64,000 nucleotides of DNA, from NCBI RefSeq assembly GCF_000308515.1, contig NZ_BAFV01000074.1, forward strand, positions 1-64,000. The letters are read 5' to 3'. This stretch comes from Nocardia carnea NBRC 14403 (lineage in GTDB: Bacteria; Actinomycetota; Actinomycetes; Mycobacteriales; Mycobacteriaceae). The stretch's first letter is position 1. The number at the start of each line of letters is the position of its first letter. Below the pieces are notes generated by a model, which did not search any database, was not told where the DNA came from, and was given only the letters and a program-made list of their open reading frames with translations. This document shows, one piece after another, positions 9,144-18,065 of this stretch. Made by a program: the position numbers and the translations under genes.

Positions 9144-9901
9144 ACGAGATCCTCAGCCCGATGACTCTCGGGGAAAGCGACAATATCCCCGGCAACAGCT
9201 ACGCCTACTGCATCGACCTGAACAAACCCTGGTTCATGCGCAAAGGCGCGATGATCGCCTACTACGGCCAGATGCGGTTCCAGGCACTCACCCACGGGCT
9301 GCAGGGCCAGCTGATGCACATGGTGGCGCATCAGTTCTCTGCCCCGCTGTTCACCGGCGACTATGTGGTCGCCGAAGGGCAGGGCAAACTGCTGATCGGC
9401 GACCGTGGTTACGACATCAACTCCTACGATCTCGACGACGGCAACCTCACCATCCGGGCCGCGAATCTGCTCGCCTTCGAACCGGGCCTATCGCTGAACC
9501 AGTCGATCGTCCCCGGTTTCCTCACCCTCATCGGCACCGGCAAGTTCCTGGCCTCCTCGAACGGTCCGGTGATCTTCGCCGAACCGCCGCTGCGGGTGGA
9601 TCCGGAATCCCTGGTCGGCTGGGCCGACTGCCCGTCACCGAGCCATCACTACGACCAGCGGTGGGTTTCCGGTTTCCTCTCGGCGGGCGCGGCCGCCTTC
9701 GGCGTGAACTCCGGGGAGGAACGGCAGTTCGATTTCACCGGCGCCGGAACGGTGCTGATCCAGTCGAGCGAAAAGGTGCTCAGCGACTCCGCCCTGATCC
9801 GCACCATCGAAGGACAGTTGCAGAGTGGGATCACGGTGCCCGGCCTGCAGCGGTTGCAGGGTGTTATCGCGCAGCAACTGGCGGGTCAGCAGGGGCACTG
9901 A
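9140..9901 (+). CDS. AIM24 family protein (3 of 3)
   Basis: A 253-residue AIM24-family protein. The GTG at 9140 overlaps the preceding stop, giving the product VNEILSPMTLGESDN; this is more credible than the upstream in-frame ATG at 9092. The family core is present (YVVAEGQGKLLIGDRGYDIN, LRVDPESLVGW). Tandem AIM24 triplets next to Ter genes recur in actinobacteria as I know them, which supports a link to envelope-stress or metal-linked Ter functions, but no biochemical role is established. Confidence 0.85.
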   Translation: MNEILSPMTLGESDNIPGNSYAYCIDLNKPWFMRKGAMIAYYGQMRFQALTHGLQGQLMHMVAHQFSAPLFTGDYVVAEGQGKLLIGDRGYDINSYDLDDGNLTIRAANLLAFEPGLSLNQSIVPGFLTLIGTGKFLASSNGPVIFAEPPLRVDPESLVGWADCPSPSHHYDQRWVSGFLSAGAAAFGVNSGEERQFDFTGAGTVLIQSSEKVLSDSALIRTIEGQLQSGITVPGLQRLQGVIAQQLAGQQGH

Positions 9902-9986
9902 CCTCTTGGCCCCGAGCGGCGACACGCCCCCGGTGTCCGGTTCGTCCGCGTAGGCAAAGCCGGTCCGACCGGGCAGACTCGGCCCC

Positions 9987-10952
9987 ATGCTGCATCTGCG
10001 GGTGATGTCGCCGGCCGACCTGACCGACGAGGTGCTGGGCGTTCTCGAACCCGACGATGCCGTAAGCGGTTTGGCGGTGCTGCGCGGTAGTGCGATTCGC
10101 CCGGCCGGCGATGTGATCCTGGCGGATCTGGCCCGGGAAGCCGCCAACGATATCGTCGAACGTCTGCGCGCCACCGGCCTGCACCATCACGGCAGTATCG
10201 AATTGGAGCCGGTGCGCACCTGGATGTCGCTGTCGGGATACCTGGCCGAGCTCCGGACCCCGGGCTACAGCGCGGACTCGGTGGTGTGGGCGGATGTGAC
10301 GCAGCGGTCCTACGAGGAAACCGAACTCGACTGGACCTACCTGAGTTTCATGACCCTGGCGACCGTCCTGGCCGGTATCGCCATCGTGACGGATTCCCAG
10401 ATCCTGGTGATCGGCGCCATGGTGCTCGGTCCGGAGTTCGGCGCGATCGCCGCGCTGGGCGTAGCACTGGTCCGCCGCCGACCGGCACTGCTCGGCCGGG
10501 CGGTCGGCACACTGCTGGCGGGATTCGCGGCGGCCATATTCCTCGCCTTCACCGCCGCCATGGGTGCGCGGCTGCTCGGCTGGATCACCGCCGATATGGT
10601 CACCGGCGAGCGACCGGAGACGGCGTTCATCTACACCCCCGACAAATGGTCGTTCGTGGTGGCGCTCATTGCGGCGGCGGCCGGGGTGCTCTCGCTCACC
10701 TCGGCCAAATCCGGAGCTCTCGTGGGCGTTTTCATCTCGGTGACGACAGTGCCCGCCGCCGGGAATATCGCGCTCGGCCTCGCCTTCGGCGCCGGGTCGG
10801 TGATCTGGGGTAGCGCATTGCAGCTGGTGGTGAACCTGGCGGGGATGGCGCTGGCCGGCTGGGCGACGCTGGCGCTGCAGGATGTGGTCTGGTCGCGGGT
10901 CGCGTTGCGCCGGGCCCGTACCGAAGCGCGTGCGCGCCGCCGGATGCTCTGA
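9987..10952 (+). CDS. DUF389 family integral membrane protein
   Basis: A 321-residue protein. The first 100 residues form a soluble alpha/beta domain. About six transmembrane helices follow, starting with YLSFMTLATVLAGIAIVTDS and including the family hallmark LVIGAMVLGPEFGAIAALGVAL. The C-terminus is Arg-rich. DUF389/TIGR00341 proteins are conserved membrane proteins without an established substrate. The gene lies 85 nt after the AIM24 operon on the same strand, so co-transcription is possible. Confidence 0.8.
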   Translation: MLHLRVMSPADLTDEVLGVLEPDDAVSGLAVLRGSAIRPAGDVILADLAREAANDIVERLRATGLHHHGSIELEPVRTWMSLSGYLAELRTPGYSADSVVWADVTQRSYEETELDWTYLSFMTLATVLAGIAIVTDSQILVIGAMVLGPEFGAIAALGVALVRRRPALLGRAVGTLLAGFAAAIFLAFTAAMGARLLGWITADMVTGERPETAFIYTPDKWSFVVALIAAAAGVLSLTSAKSGALVGVFISVTTVPAAGNIALGLAFGAGSVIWGSALQLVVNLAGMALAGWATLALQDVVWSRVALRRARTEARARRRML

Positions 10953-11086
10953 CGAGTACCACCGGAGACCGGCCGGCAGCTCTTTGTGCGCACCCGAAAC
11001 GGCGCGGACGCCTCCGATGGCAGCGGATATGTGTTCGAGGGTGACGACTCGCCTGTTCGGCCCGCGGGAGCGCCGACGAAGTAGAA

Positions 11087-11932
11087 CTAAACGGTGGATT
11101 CCGCGCGCCGGCCCGGCAGGGCGGCGGTGAACCAGTCGACGATCTCCTCGCCGGCGAGGATTCCCGTCGCGGAGGTGACACTGACACCGGGGTGGGCCCA
11201 GCCGAGTTCCTCGAGTTCACCGTGCCGCGGCCGGATCCCCCGATCGGCGGCCATCAGCATTTCCGCATCCAGCGCGCCGTCACCGGCGGCAAGTGTCGGC
11301 GCCATCGGGTCGAGGCGGCCAGTGGCAACGAGCCGATCGCGGACCTCGGCCACCGCCCGGCTCTTACACACCGCCATCGGCATGGTGTAGATCTTGCGAC
11401 CCTGCCGCGACGCCGCCCATCCGCGCGGCCGGCACCAGTTGTCCCATTCGGCCAGGAAATCGGCCGGGGTGACGGCGAGATCGACCACCAGATAGCAGAA
11501 CAGGTCGTCGGCCTCGCGGTATTTGAGCACCCACGAATCGTCGATCCGATCACGGAGGGCGGCGCCGATCTCGGCCAAAGTGGCACCCCCCGCCCGGACC
11601 GCTGAATCGACCGACCGGCGCCACCCGACGTCGGGCGACCCGTCCACCAGGATGTTTCCGCCGTTGCTGGTGACCGCGAACGGCCACGGGGCACCCGGGA
11701 ACCGGATCCGGTCGAATTGCGCGATGGTGCGGGTCGTCGTCGGCAGCACGGCCGCCGTGGCCGCCAGCTCCGTCATCGCGCCGACGGCGGCGACGGTCAT
11801 ATACGACAGCGGGTCGCCGTCGAGATATTCCACGCAGACCGTGTCGGGTTCGCTCGCCCCGAACGCATTACGCGAGTAGATCATCGTGCGATCCAGATCG
11901 GTCGCCACCAGCACCGGTTTCGGAGACATCAT
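11087..11932 (-). CDS. HAD-superfamily hydrolase of the Ter metabolite module
   Basis: A 281-residue HAD phosphatase-like protein. Motif I is TDLDRTM, a conserved Lys lies in KSRAVAEVRDRL and motif IV is GDGALDAEM, with a Cof-type cap between them. Its ATG at 11932 directly abuts the stop of the upstream phosphoribosyltransferase-StiP gene, so it is the last gene of a four-gene operon. HAD enzymes are part of the small-molecule synthesis module described for Ter loci by comparative genomics, where they were proposed to dephosphorylate a sugar or nucleotide intermediate. The substrate is unknown. Confidence 0.85.
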   Translation of the reverse strand: MMSPKPVLVATDLDRTMIYSRNAFGASEPDTVCVEYLDGDPLSYMTVAAVGAMTELAATAAVLPTTTRTIAQFDRIRFPGAPWPFAVTSNGGNILVDGSPDVGWRRSVDSAVRAGGATLAEIGAALRDRIDDSWVLKYREADDLFCYLVVDLAVTPADFLAEWDNWCRPRGWAASRQGRKIYTMPMAVCKSRAVAEVRDRLVATGRLDPMAPTLAAGDGALDAEMLMAADRGIRPRHGELEELGWAHPGVSVTSATGILAGEEIVDWFTAALPGRRAESTV

Positions 11933-14641
11933 CTACCGCCGCACATCCTTGATCAGACCCATACACGAATAGGCCAGCTCCGGTACGACCTCCACCAGTA
12001 CCTCACGCGCCTGCGCAAGCAACCGGATATGCGCGTGTTCGGCGGCGTCGGGCTCGCGCACCAGAACCCGCCACGGCACCCGTCGCAGCAGCACCCGGGT
12101 CGTCTCCCCGACACCCGGTTTCACGAAGTTCACGCTGTCGATGCCGTATTCGGCGCGGACCTGCTCGACCGATGCCCAGCCGGCCCAGGTCGGCGTCCGG
12201 TCGGCGGTCCGCAGGCTACCGACCTGCTCGGTGACCCGGTCGCGAACCGTATCGAAGGCGGCGGTGACCGTATCGACGAGGCGACCGGAGACATCGTCGG
12301 CGGCGAGATCGGCATAGAACTTCGCCCCGTGGAAATCATCCGGGCCGATGAGGTCCCGGTTGAGCACCGTGCGCGAGACCAAGCCCGAAACCGTGGAATT
12401 GAGGCAGGCCGAGGCGATGAGGAAATCGTCGCGGGTGCCGTAGGTGCGCACACAGTGGCCGGGGTCGGCGAGTACCGCCAGGTCGGGGTCGAACCGTGCA
12501 CCGCCGGCCGCGTGGTAGGCGTCCAGGGCCTCGGTGAGCTCCTTGGCGATCGCGCCCTTCCCGGTCCAGCCATCGACGAACACCACATCGGCAGGGTTGT
12601 GCCGCCCGGCCAGATAATCCAGTGCGACAGTGTCGATTCCGCGGTCGCGCACGATCGATACTGCGTAATGCGGTATATCCAGTCCGCGCCGGGACCCGTG
12701 CCCGGCGGCGAGCCAGCGGCGGATCAGGATGCCGATCGGGGTGCCCGCACGGGCCAAGGAGGCCAGCACGATATCGGTACCGCGTTCGGCGACCACGAGT
12801 TCGGCGACCGTTCCCACCGCCAGCGCCAGCCGCTGCGCGCTGTCGTCCAGGACCCGGTCGAACAACTCCCGGTAGGCAGCATCGGGCTGGTACTCGATGG
12901 GTAGTGATTCGGCGTAGTGCGCGACCCCGGCCTGGATCCGCTGTTCGCGATAGACGAGATCGGCCTCCAATTCGGCATCCGACAGGTCCTTCAACAGCCA
13001 CGCCACATCGTCACGGGCATACGAGCCGAATCCGGGACCGTAGAGCGGCCGGGGCCCACCGGCCGGCGCCGATCGTGAAACCATCTGTGCTGTCGGTCCG
13101 GAAGCGATCCCCACTGCCGGCCGCGAAGGCGCCACCGACTCCGGTCGTGCGAGCACCTCGGTATCGGGCCGCGAGGACACGTCCACTTCCGGCCACGAAG
13201 GCACTTGCGCTTCCGGCTGCGCGGGCGCACCCGATTCCGGCCGCGAGGACCCCGCCCGCTCTCCGGGGGAAGGCACCGACAGCTGCCGGCGAGCCGAGGC
13301 AGCCGAATCCGGCGCCCCGGTTGCCCGAGTCCGGGCCGCTTCGAGAGCTACCGGATCGGCTCCCGGCACCACCGCAACCAGCACATCCGACCCCGCCGCG
13401 GTGAGTACGTCCACGAGCCCGCCGGGTGCGTAGAGTTGCGCACTGTCGCCAGGAGTATCGACCACGAACACCAGCACCGGGTCGGCGCCGGCCGCCGGGG
13501 TGTCCGGCCAGCAGGCGTTGTACAGGAAACGCGGCTGCTCCTCGCCGGGTTCCGGTGCCTGGAATCGGAACCCGCGGCGCAGCGGGTAACCCGGTTCGTC
13601 CAGAACGTAGGCGGGTGAACGCGTGGTCGTCTGATACCGCACCGGGATCCCGGAGTCGGCCAGCGTCACCGCCAGGCACAGCGGCAGATACATGAGCTCT
13701 TCGTGCGCGAGCACGACCACCGGCCGGTCCGGGTATTCGGTGATGAGCTGATCGCGCAGCATTTTCGCCGCGGCGGCGCCGGCCTGTTCGAACGCCGGAC
13801 AGTCGGCACGCAGGAACCCGTGCCGTCCACCGTCGGGCACATCCTGCGGCCAGGGCAGGTCCAGCCGGGTGGAACTACCCCGCGCCGCGGCGACCGGATT
13901 CAGTTCGGCTTCCGGCAGATCCAGTACCGCGCCGACCAGCCCGTCCGGCAGGACCGCACTACCGGTGGCGAGGCAGACCGTATCGATGCGAGCGCCGAGA
14001 TCGGCCGCGACCCGGGCGAACCGGGCCCGATCGGCCTCGGTACGCATATCGACCAGCGCGGCCAGCACATAATGGGTCCGCGGCGCGAATTCGTGCAGTG
14101 CCGCGATCGCATCCAGTGCGGTATTGCCGGTGGAGATCTCGTCGTCCACGAGCACCAGCGGCAACCCGGCGGTGAAAACATCGCCGGGCATCGGTTGCAG
14201 CAGATGTGAGGTGGCGTGCGAATGCCCCTCCTCGAAACCTGTCAGTGTCCGCGCGCCCGGCACCGCCCGGCGGGTCGAATGCAGGTAGCAGGCGGCGTCG
14301 ATCCGGGTCGCCACACAGTGCCCCAGACCCGTCGCGGTCTCGGCGAAACCGAGTGCGACCGCATCCTGTTCGCCGAGCACTCCGCGGACGAGATCACCGA
14401 GCCGGTCGGCCGCATCCCGTACCACCAGCGGATCGGTCGGCAGGTGTTTACCCAGCACCGTGGACACCAGCAGATGCGCCCGCCGAGGATTCTTGCGCAA
14501 CCCCGGCTGCAGCAGATCGGTGATCACCGGCCGCGCCGGTAAGGCGTCCGGCCGGTCGCTGTGGCGGAAACATTCGCGGTGGAGCAGTTCGATTCCGAGT
14601 GTGCGGGTGGCCCAACAACTTTCCACGTCTGCCTCACTCAT
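11933..14641 (-). CDS. Fused phosphoribosyltransferase-TRSP-StiP-PELOTA protein of the Ter module
   Basis: A 902-residue multidomain protein. Residues 1-250 are a PRTase-like domain with the PRPP-loop motif LVLVDDEISTGNTA at 162-175. Residues 265-430 match the TRSP extension that normally follows it. Residues 440-530 are a Pro/Ser/Glu-rich linker with degenerate RPE repeats. Residues 535-800 resemble the StiP/PRTase_1 family (YRERIQAGVAHYAESLP-like start, VDGWTGKGAI, DPGHCVRTYGTRDDFLIASACLNSTVSGL), and residues 850-902 look like the small PELOTA-type domain. In many genomes the two halves are separate adjacent genes, so this is an apparent fusion. It overlaps the upstream aldolase gene by ATGA. 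It probably makes or processes a nucleoside-like compound; that is inference. Confidence 0.8.
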   Translation of the reverse strand: MSEADVESCWATRTLGIELLHRECFRHSDRPDALPARPVITDLLQPGLRKNPRRAHLLVSTVLGKHLPTDPLVVRDAADRLGDLVRGVLGEQDAVALGFAETATGLGHCVATRIDAACYLHSTRRAVPGARTLTGFEEGHSHATSHLLQPMPGDVFTAGLPLVLVDDEISTGNTALDAIAALHEFAPRTHYVLAALVDMRTEADRARFARVAADLGARIDTVCLATGSAVLPDGLVGAVLDLPEAELNPVAAARGSSTRLDLPWPQDVPDGGRHGFLRADCPAFEQAGAAAAKMLRDQLITEYPDRPVVVLAHEELMYLPLCLAVTLADSGIPVRYQTTTRSPAYVLDEPGYPLRRGFRFQAPEPGEEQPRFLYNACWPDTPAAGADPVLVFVVDTPGDSAQLYAPGGLVDVLTAAGSDVLVAVVPGADPVALEAARTRATGAPDSAASARRQLSVPSPGERAGSSRPESGAPAQPEAQVPSWPEVDVSSRPDTEVLARPESVAPSRPAVGIASGPTAQMVSRSAPAGGPRPLYGPGFGSYARDDVAWLLKDLSDAELEADLVYREQRIQAGVAHYAESLPIEYQPDAAYRELFDRVLDDSAQRLALAVGTVAELVVAERGTDIVLASLARAGTPIGILIRRWLAAGHGSRRGLDIPHYAVSIVRDRGIDTVALDYLAGRHNPADVVFVDGWTGKGAIAKELTEALDAYHAAGGARFDPDLAVLADPGHCVRTYGTRDDFLIASACLNSTVSGLVSRTVLNRDLIGPDDFHGAKFYADLAADDVSGRLVDTVTAAFDTVRDRVTEQVGSLRTADRTPTWAGWASVEQVRAEYGIDSVNFVKPGVGETTRVLLRRVPWRVLVREPDAAEHAHIRLLAQAREVLVEVVPELAYSCMGLIKDVRR

Positions 14642-15852
14642 GCTGTGACCAGCGCGGATAGCAGGTCCACGAAGGACACCCCTTTCTTCGCGACCCCGAA
14701 GACACAGGCCCGGGCCAGGGTGTGCCGGGCCCAGCTACGGTGTGGCCGCATCTCGTTCATCTTGTTCCGGTACCCGGACGCGGCAACACCGCCGACCTCG
14801 ACTTGGAGGATGTCCAGGGCATCGGTGTACTCCTCGTGCGTCACCACCGACAGGGCGTGCACCGCCGCCACATGCGAGGGATGGATAACCGTTTTGCCCT
14901 GGATTCCGTTGGCACGATCCAGGGTTATCTCGCGGAGCAGGCCGTCGAGGTCGCGGCTCACCAGGTAGCTGCGGAACGGCACCGCATCGGATTCCTCGAA
15001 CGGCGCGGTACGCAGCAGCGGCCGGAACATCCGCTCGTGATCGGCGAAGTACTCCCACACCGGCCCGGTGATCACGAAACCCGTACCGTCCGTGCGGCCC
15101 AGGTAGTTGACGATATCGGCGATGACATCGGCGATCACCCGCACGTCGTAGATGGTGAGATCGCGGTCGCGGCGGATACCGAAGGTCGCGCACATATCGG
15201 TGGCCCCGACCCGGACCGCCAGGATCCGTTCCCGGTGCTCGGCCAGCAGCGCGGCGATCTGGGCCAGTTCGGAATCCCGCGTCTGCCGGTGCACCAGCGC
15301 CGCGGACTCCAGGACGGGCATACCGTAGAGCGGCCGCTCGGGGCGCACAGCGGCGGCCGACGTCAGCGCCGCCAGGTATTTCGGCGCCGAAGCACTGTCG
15401 AACTTGGGGAAGACGAATCCGGTGAGCACATCGGACCCAGGCCCCAGCCGTTCGAGGATTTCGGGCACCGTATCGGCGTCGCGTACCCGGACGAACAGCA
15501 ACGGGCTCGGGTCCCGGCGGCCGGCGAGCTCGTCCAGGGTCCGCACGGTCTGGTCTTTGGCGGCGGCGAGTTCGTGATCGGCGACCGCATCCTCGAGGTC
15601 GATCACCATCGAACACACCCCGCGTTCGGCCCGCCGGACGATGGTGGCCGTCAGGTCATCGCGGGTCGCCGGAACGTACAGGGTGGCGCCCAGCGCCAGC
15701 GCCAGCATCTCCCGGTCGGCATAGTCGTCGAACGGTTCGGGTTGCCGATGGAACAGGGCCCGCGCATCGGGGCCCTGCAACTGCCGGAAATGCCGGCGCG
15801 GTACCCGTTTGTGCAGGGACACTTCCTGCCGAACGGCCATGGCTGCGGTCAT
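14638..15852 (-). CDS. HpcH/HpaI aldolase / citrate lyase beta-like (CitE) protein of the Ter module
   Basis: A 404-residue protein of the HpcH/HpaI family, a TIM barrel forming or cleaving C-C bonds with acyl-CoA or keto acids. Visible motifs are MVIDLEDAVADHEL (Mg2+-binding acidic residues), LFVRVRDADTV and IQGKTVIHPSHVAAV, the last typical of CitE-like enzymes. It is longer than stand-alone CitE (about 290 residues), with an extra N-terminal region carrying a basic FRQLQGPDARALF segment. The stop overlaps the next start (ATGA), so it is translationally coupled to the PRTase-StiP gene. CitE-like genes are standard members of the Ter-linked synthesis module. Confidence 0.85.
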   Translation of the reverse strand: MTAAMAVRQEVSLHKRVPRRHFRQLQGPDARALFHRQPEPFDDYADREMLALALGATLYVPATRDDLTATIVRRAERGVCSMVIDLEDAVADHELAAAKDQTVRTLDELAGRRDPSPLLFVRVRDADTVPEILERLGPGSDVLTGFVFPKFDSASAPKYLAALTSAAAVRPERPLYGMPVLESAALVHRQTRDSELAQIAALLAEHRERILAVRVGATDMCATFGIRRDRDLTIYDVRVIADVIADIVNYLGRTDGTGFVITGPVWEYFADHERMFRPLLRTAPFEESDAVPFRSYLVSRDLDGLLREITLDRANGIQGKTVIHPSHVAAVHALSVVTHEEYTDALDILQVEVGGVAASGYRNKMNEMRPHRSWARHTLARACVFGVAKKGVSFVDLLSALVTA

Positions 15853-15864
15853 CGATCCCCCGTC

Positions 15865-17073
15865 TCATCCATTTTGTCCTGGTTGTTTGCGCATTCGATC
15901 CACCACACCGGCAATGAATTCGGTGATGGTGTCGAGTTCGTTCACATACGCCCAATAATCGGGATGCCGACCGGTCAGCGATCCGGTGACCCGGTCGATC
16001 CGGTCGACCTGGGCGTCCAGTACCGAACCCCATTCGGCGACCAATCCCCGTGAAACTGCCAGCATCTGCGCGTCCCGGAGCCGGAACCGCACAGCCTCCG
16101 CGCGTCGGCGCGGATCGTCTCGGACCGTACGCAACTCGGTCAGCCGTTTGGTGACGGCATCGACGAGTTGTTCGGCGTCGGCGAGATGTCCGCGCGCAGT
16201 TGTGGTCAGGTCAAGGGCCAGCTCCGGGTTGTGTTCGGCCGCGGCGGTGCGGGCGCCGGCGAGGGCACTGTCCGCAGCGGTGATATGACGCTCACTTGCG
16301 CGCTCATTGTCGGTCAGGTCGGCCGAACTCGCAGCATTGAACTCGCGCAACAGGGCAGAGTACGCGGGCCCGAGACGTTCCGCGCGAGTGCGCACCGCCG
16401 CGATCCGTGTAGTGACCGAGGCGATTGCGTTCCGCGCTGCACCGGCCCGAGATGGCGCCTGGGCCAAAGCTTCCGACAACTCCGCCGTCGCGGCGTCCAA
16501 CTGGTTCGCCGTCGCCCGCACGCGGCCACGTTCCTCCGCCGGCACGGCTTCCAATGTGACCATTGCCTCATCGATACGCGCGGCCGCGGCCCGCACCGAC
16601 GGATATCCGGCGTATTCCGATTCCGCCGCCTGTCCGCGCACCCGTGCCGCCTCGGTGGTGACATGCGCGACCAGTTCCGGCACCGCACCACGCACCGCGA
16701 CCGCTTCGTCGAGCCGGGCGCGGTCACCGTGATAGAACCGGTCCACCTCGCGGGCGGCCGCCTGCAGCCGGCGCACCACGGTGTCCAGCCGCTCCTGCCG
16801 CCCCGGAATCCCGGCGCCGGACTGCTCGGCCCGGCCGATCTCGTCGGTCAACGCGAGATAGGCCTCACCAGCGGCGTAGCACTGCTGGCGGACCGGCGCC
16901 CAGCTCCGGCCGAGTGCCCGTTCCGGGAAGATTTCCTCGGAGGCGATGGTGGCCGTATCCGCGGCCGATTGGCGGCGGTCCATATCCAGGAACGCCGCCG
17001 TCAGCGCCGATCGCGCCTGCTCGAACCACGGATCCTCCCCCGACCGGAACCATCCACGCCTACGGCCTGCCAC
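15865..17073 (-). CDS. Coiled-coil protein of the Ter operon, unknown function
   Basis: A 402-residue, almost entirely helical protein rich in Ala, Arg and Glu, with long heptad-like stretches and no membrane segment or signal peptide. The start is uncertain: GTG 17073 gives VAGRRRGWFRSGEDPW, and a TTG at 17133 would add 20 residues. It is the first gene of the coiled-coil / CitE / PRTase-StiP / HAD operon. Its place corresponds to that of TelA-like or other helical proteins in Ter loci, but I do not see a TelA signature and assign no function. It is divergent from the terD gene at 17261. Confidence 0.7.
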   Translation of the reverse strand: MAGRRRGWFRSGEDPWFEQARSALTAAFLDMDRRQSAADTATIASEEIFPERALGRSWAPVRQQCYAAGEAYLALTDEIGRAEQSGAGIPGRQERLDTVVRRLQAAAREVDRFYHGDRARLDEAVAVRGAVPELVAHVTTEAARVRGQAAESEYAGYPSVRAAAARIDEAMVTLEAVPAEERGRVRATANQLDAATAELSEALAQAPSRAGAARNAIASVTTRIAAVRTRAERLGPAYSALLREFNAASSADLTDNERASERHITAADSALAGARTAAAEHNPELALDLTTTARGHLADAEQLVDAVTKRLTELRTVRDDPRRRAEAVRFRLRDAQMLAVSRGLVAEWGSVLDAQVDRIDRVTGSLTGRHPDYWAYVNELDTITEFIAGVVDRMRKQPGQNG

Positions 17074-17260
17074 AGACCCGATGGTATGAGATCGCCGGCC
17101 CGGGCGTAGCGACGGCGTATATCGCAGGTGCAAGAGGGCTTCCGAGCCCGGATGGGCGCATCACGCTACGCAAGTTCGCCGAAAACCACTACTGTCGTTT
17201 TCGTACCCGGCGATTTCGGACATGCTGGGAATCGCAGACAACTACGAAAGGGAATCCCGC

Positions 17261-17836
17261 ATGGGTGTCAGTTTGTCCAAGGGCGGCAACGTCTCGCTGA
17301 GCAAGGCAGCTCCGGGGCTCACCGCGGTAGCCGTCGGCCTGGGCTGGGATGTGCGTACCACCACGGGCACGGACTTCGACCTCGACGCCAGCGCGATCGC
17401 CACCGGAGCCGACAAGAAGGTCGTGTCCGATAAGCACTTCGTGTTCTTCAACAACCTGAAGTCGCCCGAGGGCAGCATCGAGCACATCGGCGACAACACC
17501 ACCGGTGAGGGCGAGGGCGACGACGAGGTCATCAACGTCGACCTGGCGAACACCCCGCCGGCCATCGAGAGCATCTTCTTCCCGGTCTCGATCTACGAAG
17601 CCGACGGCCGCCAGCAGTCCTTCGGCCAGGTCCGCAACGCCTACATCCGCGTCGTGAACCAGGCGAACAACGAAGAGCTGGCCCGCTACGACCTCTCCGA
17701 GGATGCCTCCACCGAAACCGCGATGGTGTTCGGTGAGCTGTACCGCAACGGTGACGAATGGAAGTTCCGCGCCATCGGCCAGGGCTACGCCTCCGGCCTG
17801 GCAGGGATCGCCCGCGACTACGGTGTCAACGTCTGA
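17261..17836 (+). CDS. terD: TerD family protein (canonical)
   Basis: A 191-residue single-domain TerD protein, the usual family length. ATG 17261 (MGVSLSKGGNVSLSK) has AAAGGGA upstream; the longer frame from 17222 adds an unrelated 13 residues. The Ca2+-binding motifs GLGWDV, DFDLDAS and GDNTTGEGEGDDEVINVDL are intact. TerD proteins are cytosolic and membrane-associated, and contribute to tellurite resistance and wider stress tolerance. It is monocistronic by layout: divergent from the coiled-coil operon and closed by the hairpin at 17860. Confidence 0.93.
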   Translation: MGVSLSKGGNVSLSKAAPGLTAVAVGLGWDVRTTTGTDFDLDASAIATGADKKVVSDKHFVFFNNLKSPEGSIEHIGDNTTGEGEGDDEVINVDLANTPPAIESIFFPVSIYEADGRQQSFGQVRNAYIRVVNQANNEELARYDLSEDASTETAMVFGELYRNGDEWKFRAIGQGYASGLAGIARDYGVNV

Positions 17837-17859
17837 CGATCCGCACCTCCGGGTAGCGT

Positions 17860-17885
17860 GAGGGGGTCCGGTAACGGGCCCCCTC
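17860..17885 (+). terminator. Terminator after terD
   Basis: A 10-bp stem (GAGGGGGTCC with GGGCCCCCTC, one wobble pair) with a 6-nt loop lies 23 nt after the terD stop and is followed by ATTTA. Confidence 0.75.
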
Positions 17886-17939
17886 ATTTACGTCTCCCCA
17901 ACGACGCGGAGGGGACAAATTGGACAAAATGGCAGTCGG

Positions 17940-17981
17940 CGGTAACGCTGGTCCCCAGAGCGGCAACGCTGGTGCCCAGAG
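17940..17981 (+). repeat. Tandem 21-bp repeat in the leader of the DUF475 gene
   Basis: Two adjacent copies of CGGYAACGCTGGTSCCCAGAG, identical at 19 of 21 positions, lie about 85 nt upstream of the DUF475 start. Their place in a 180-nt leader suggests a regulatory element. No match to the yybP-ykoY manganese riboswitch core that often precedes TerC-type genes could be made by eye. Confidence 0.6.
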
Positions 17982-18065
17982 GCCTCCGGACACCGCCGAC
18001 CAGGTTTCTCGTTAACGGCCGGGATACCGACCGCAGTCCGGCCACCGCACACGAAAGGTCCCAGA

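Noticed and set aside
17886..18065. yybP-ykoY manganese riboswitch
   Set aside because: Expected upstream of a TerC-type gene, but the conserved core could not be matched by eye.
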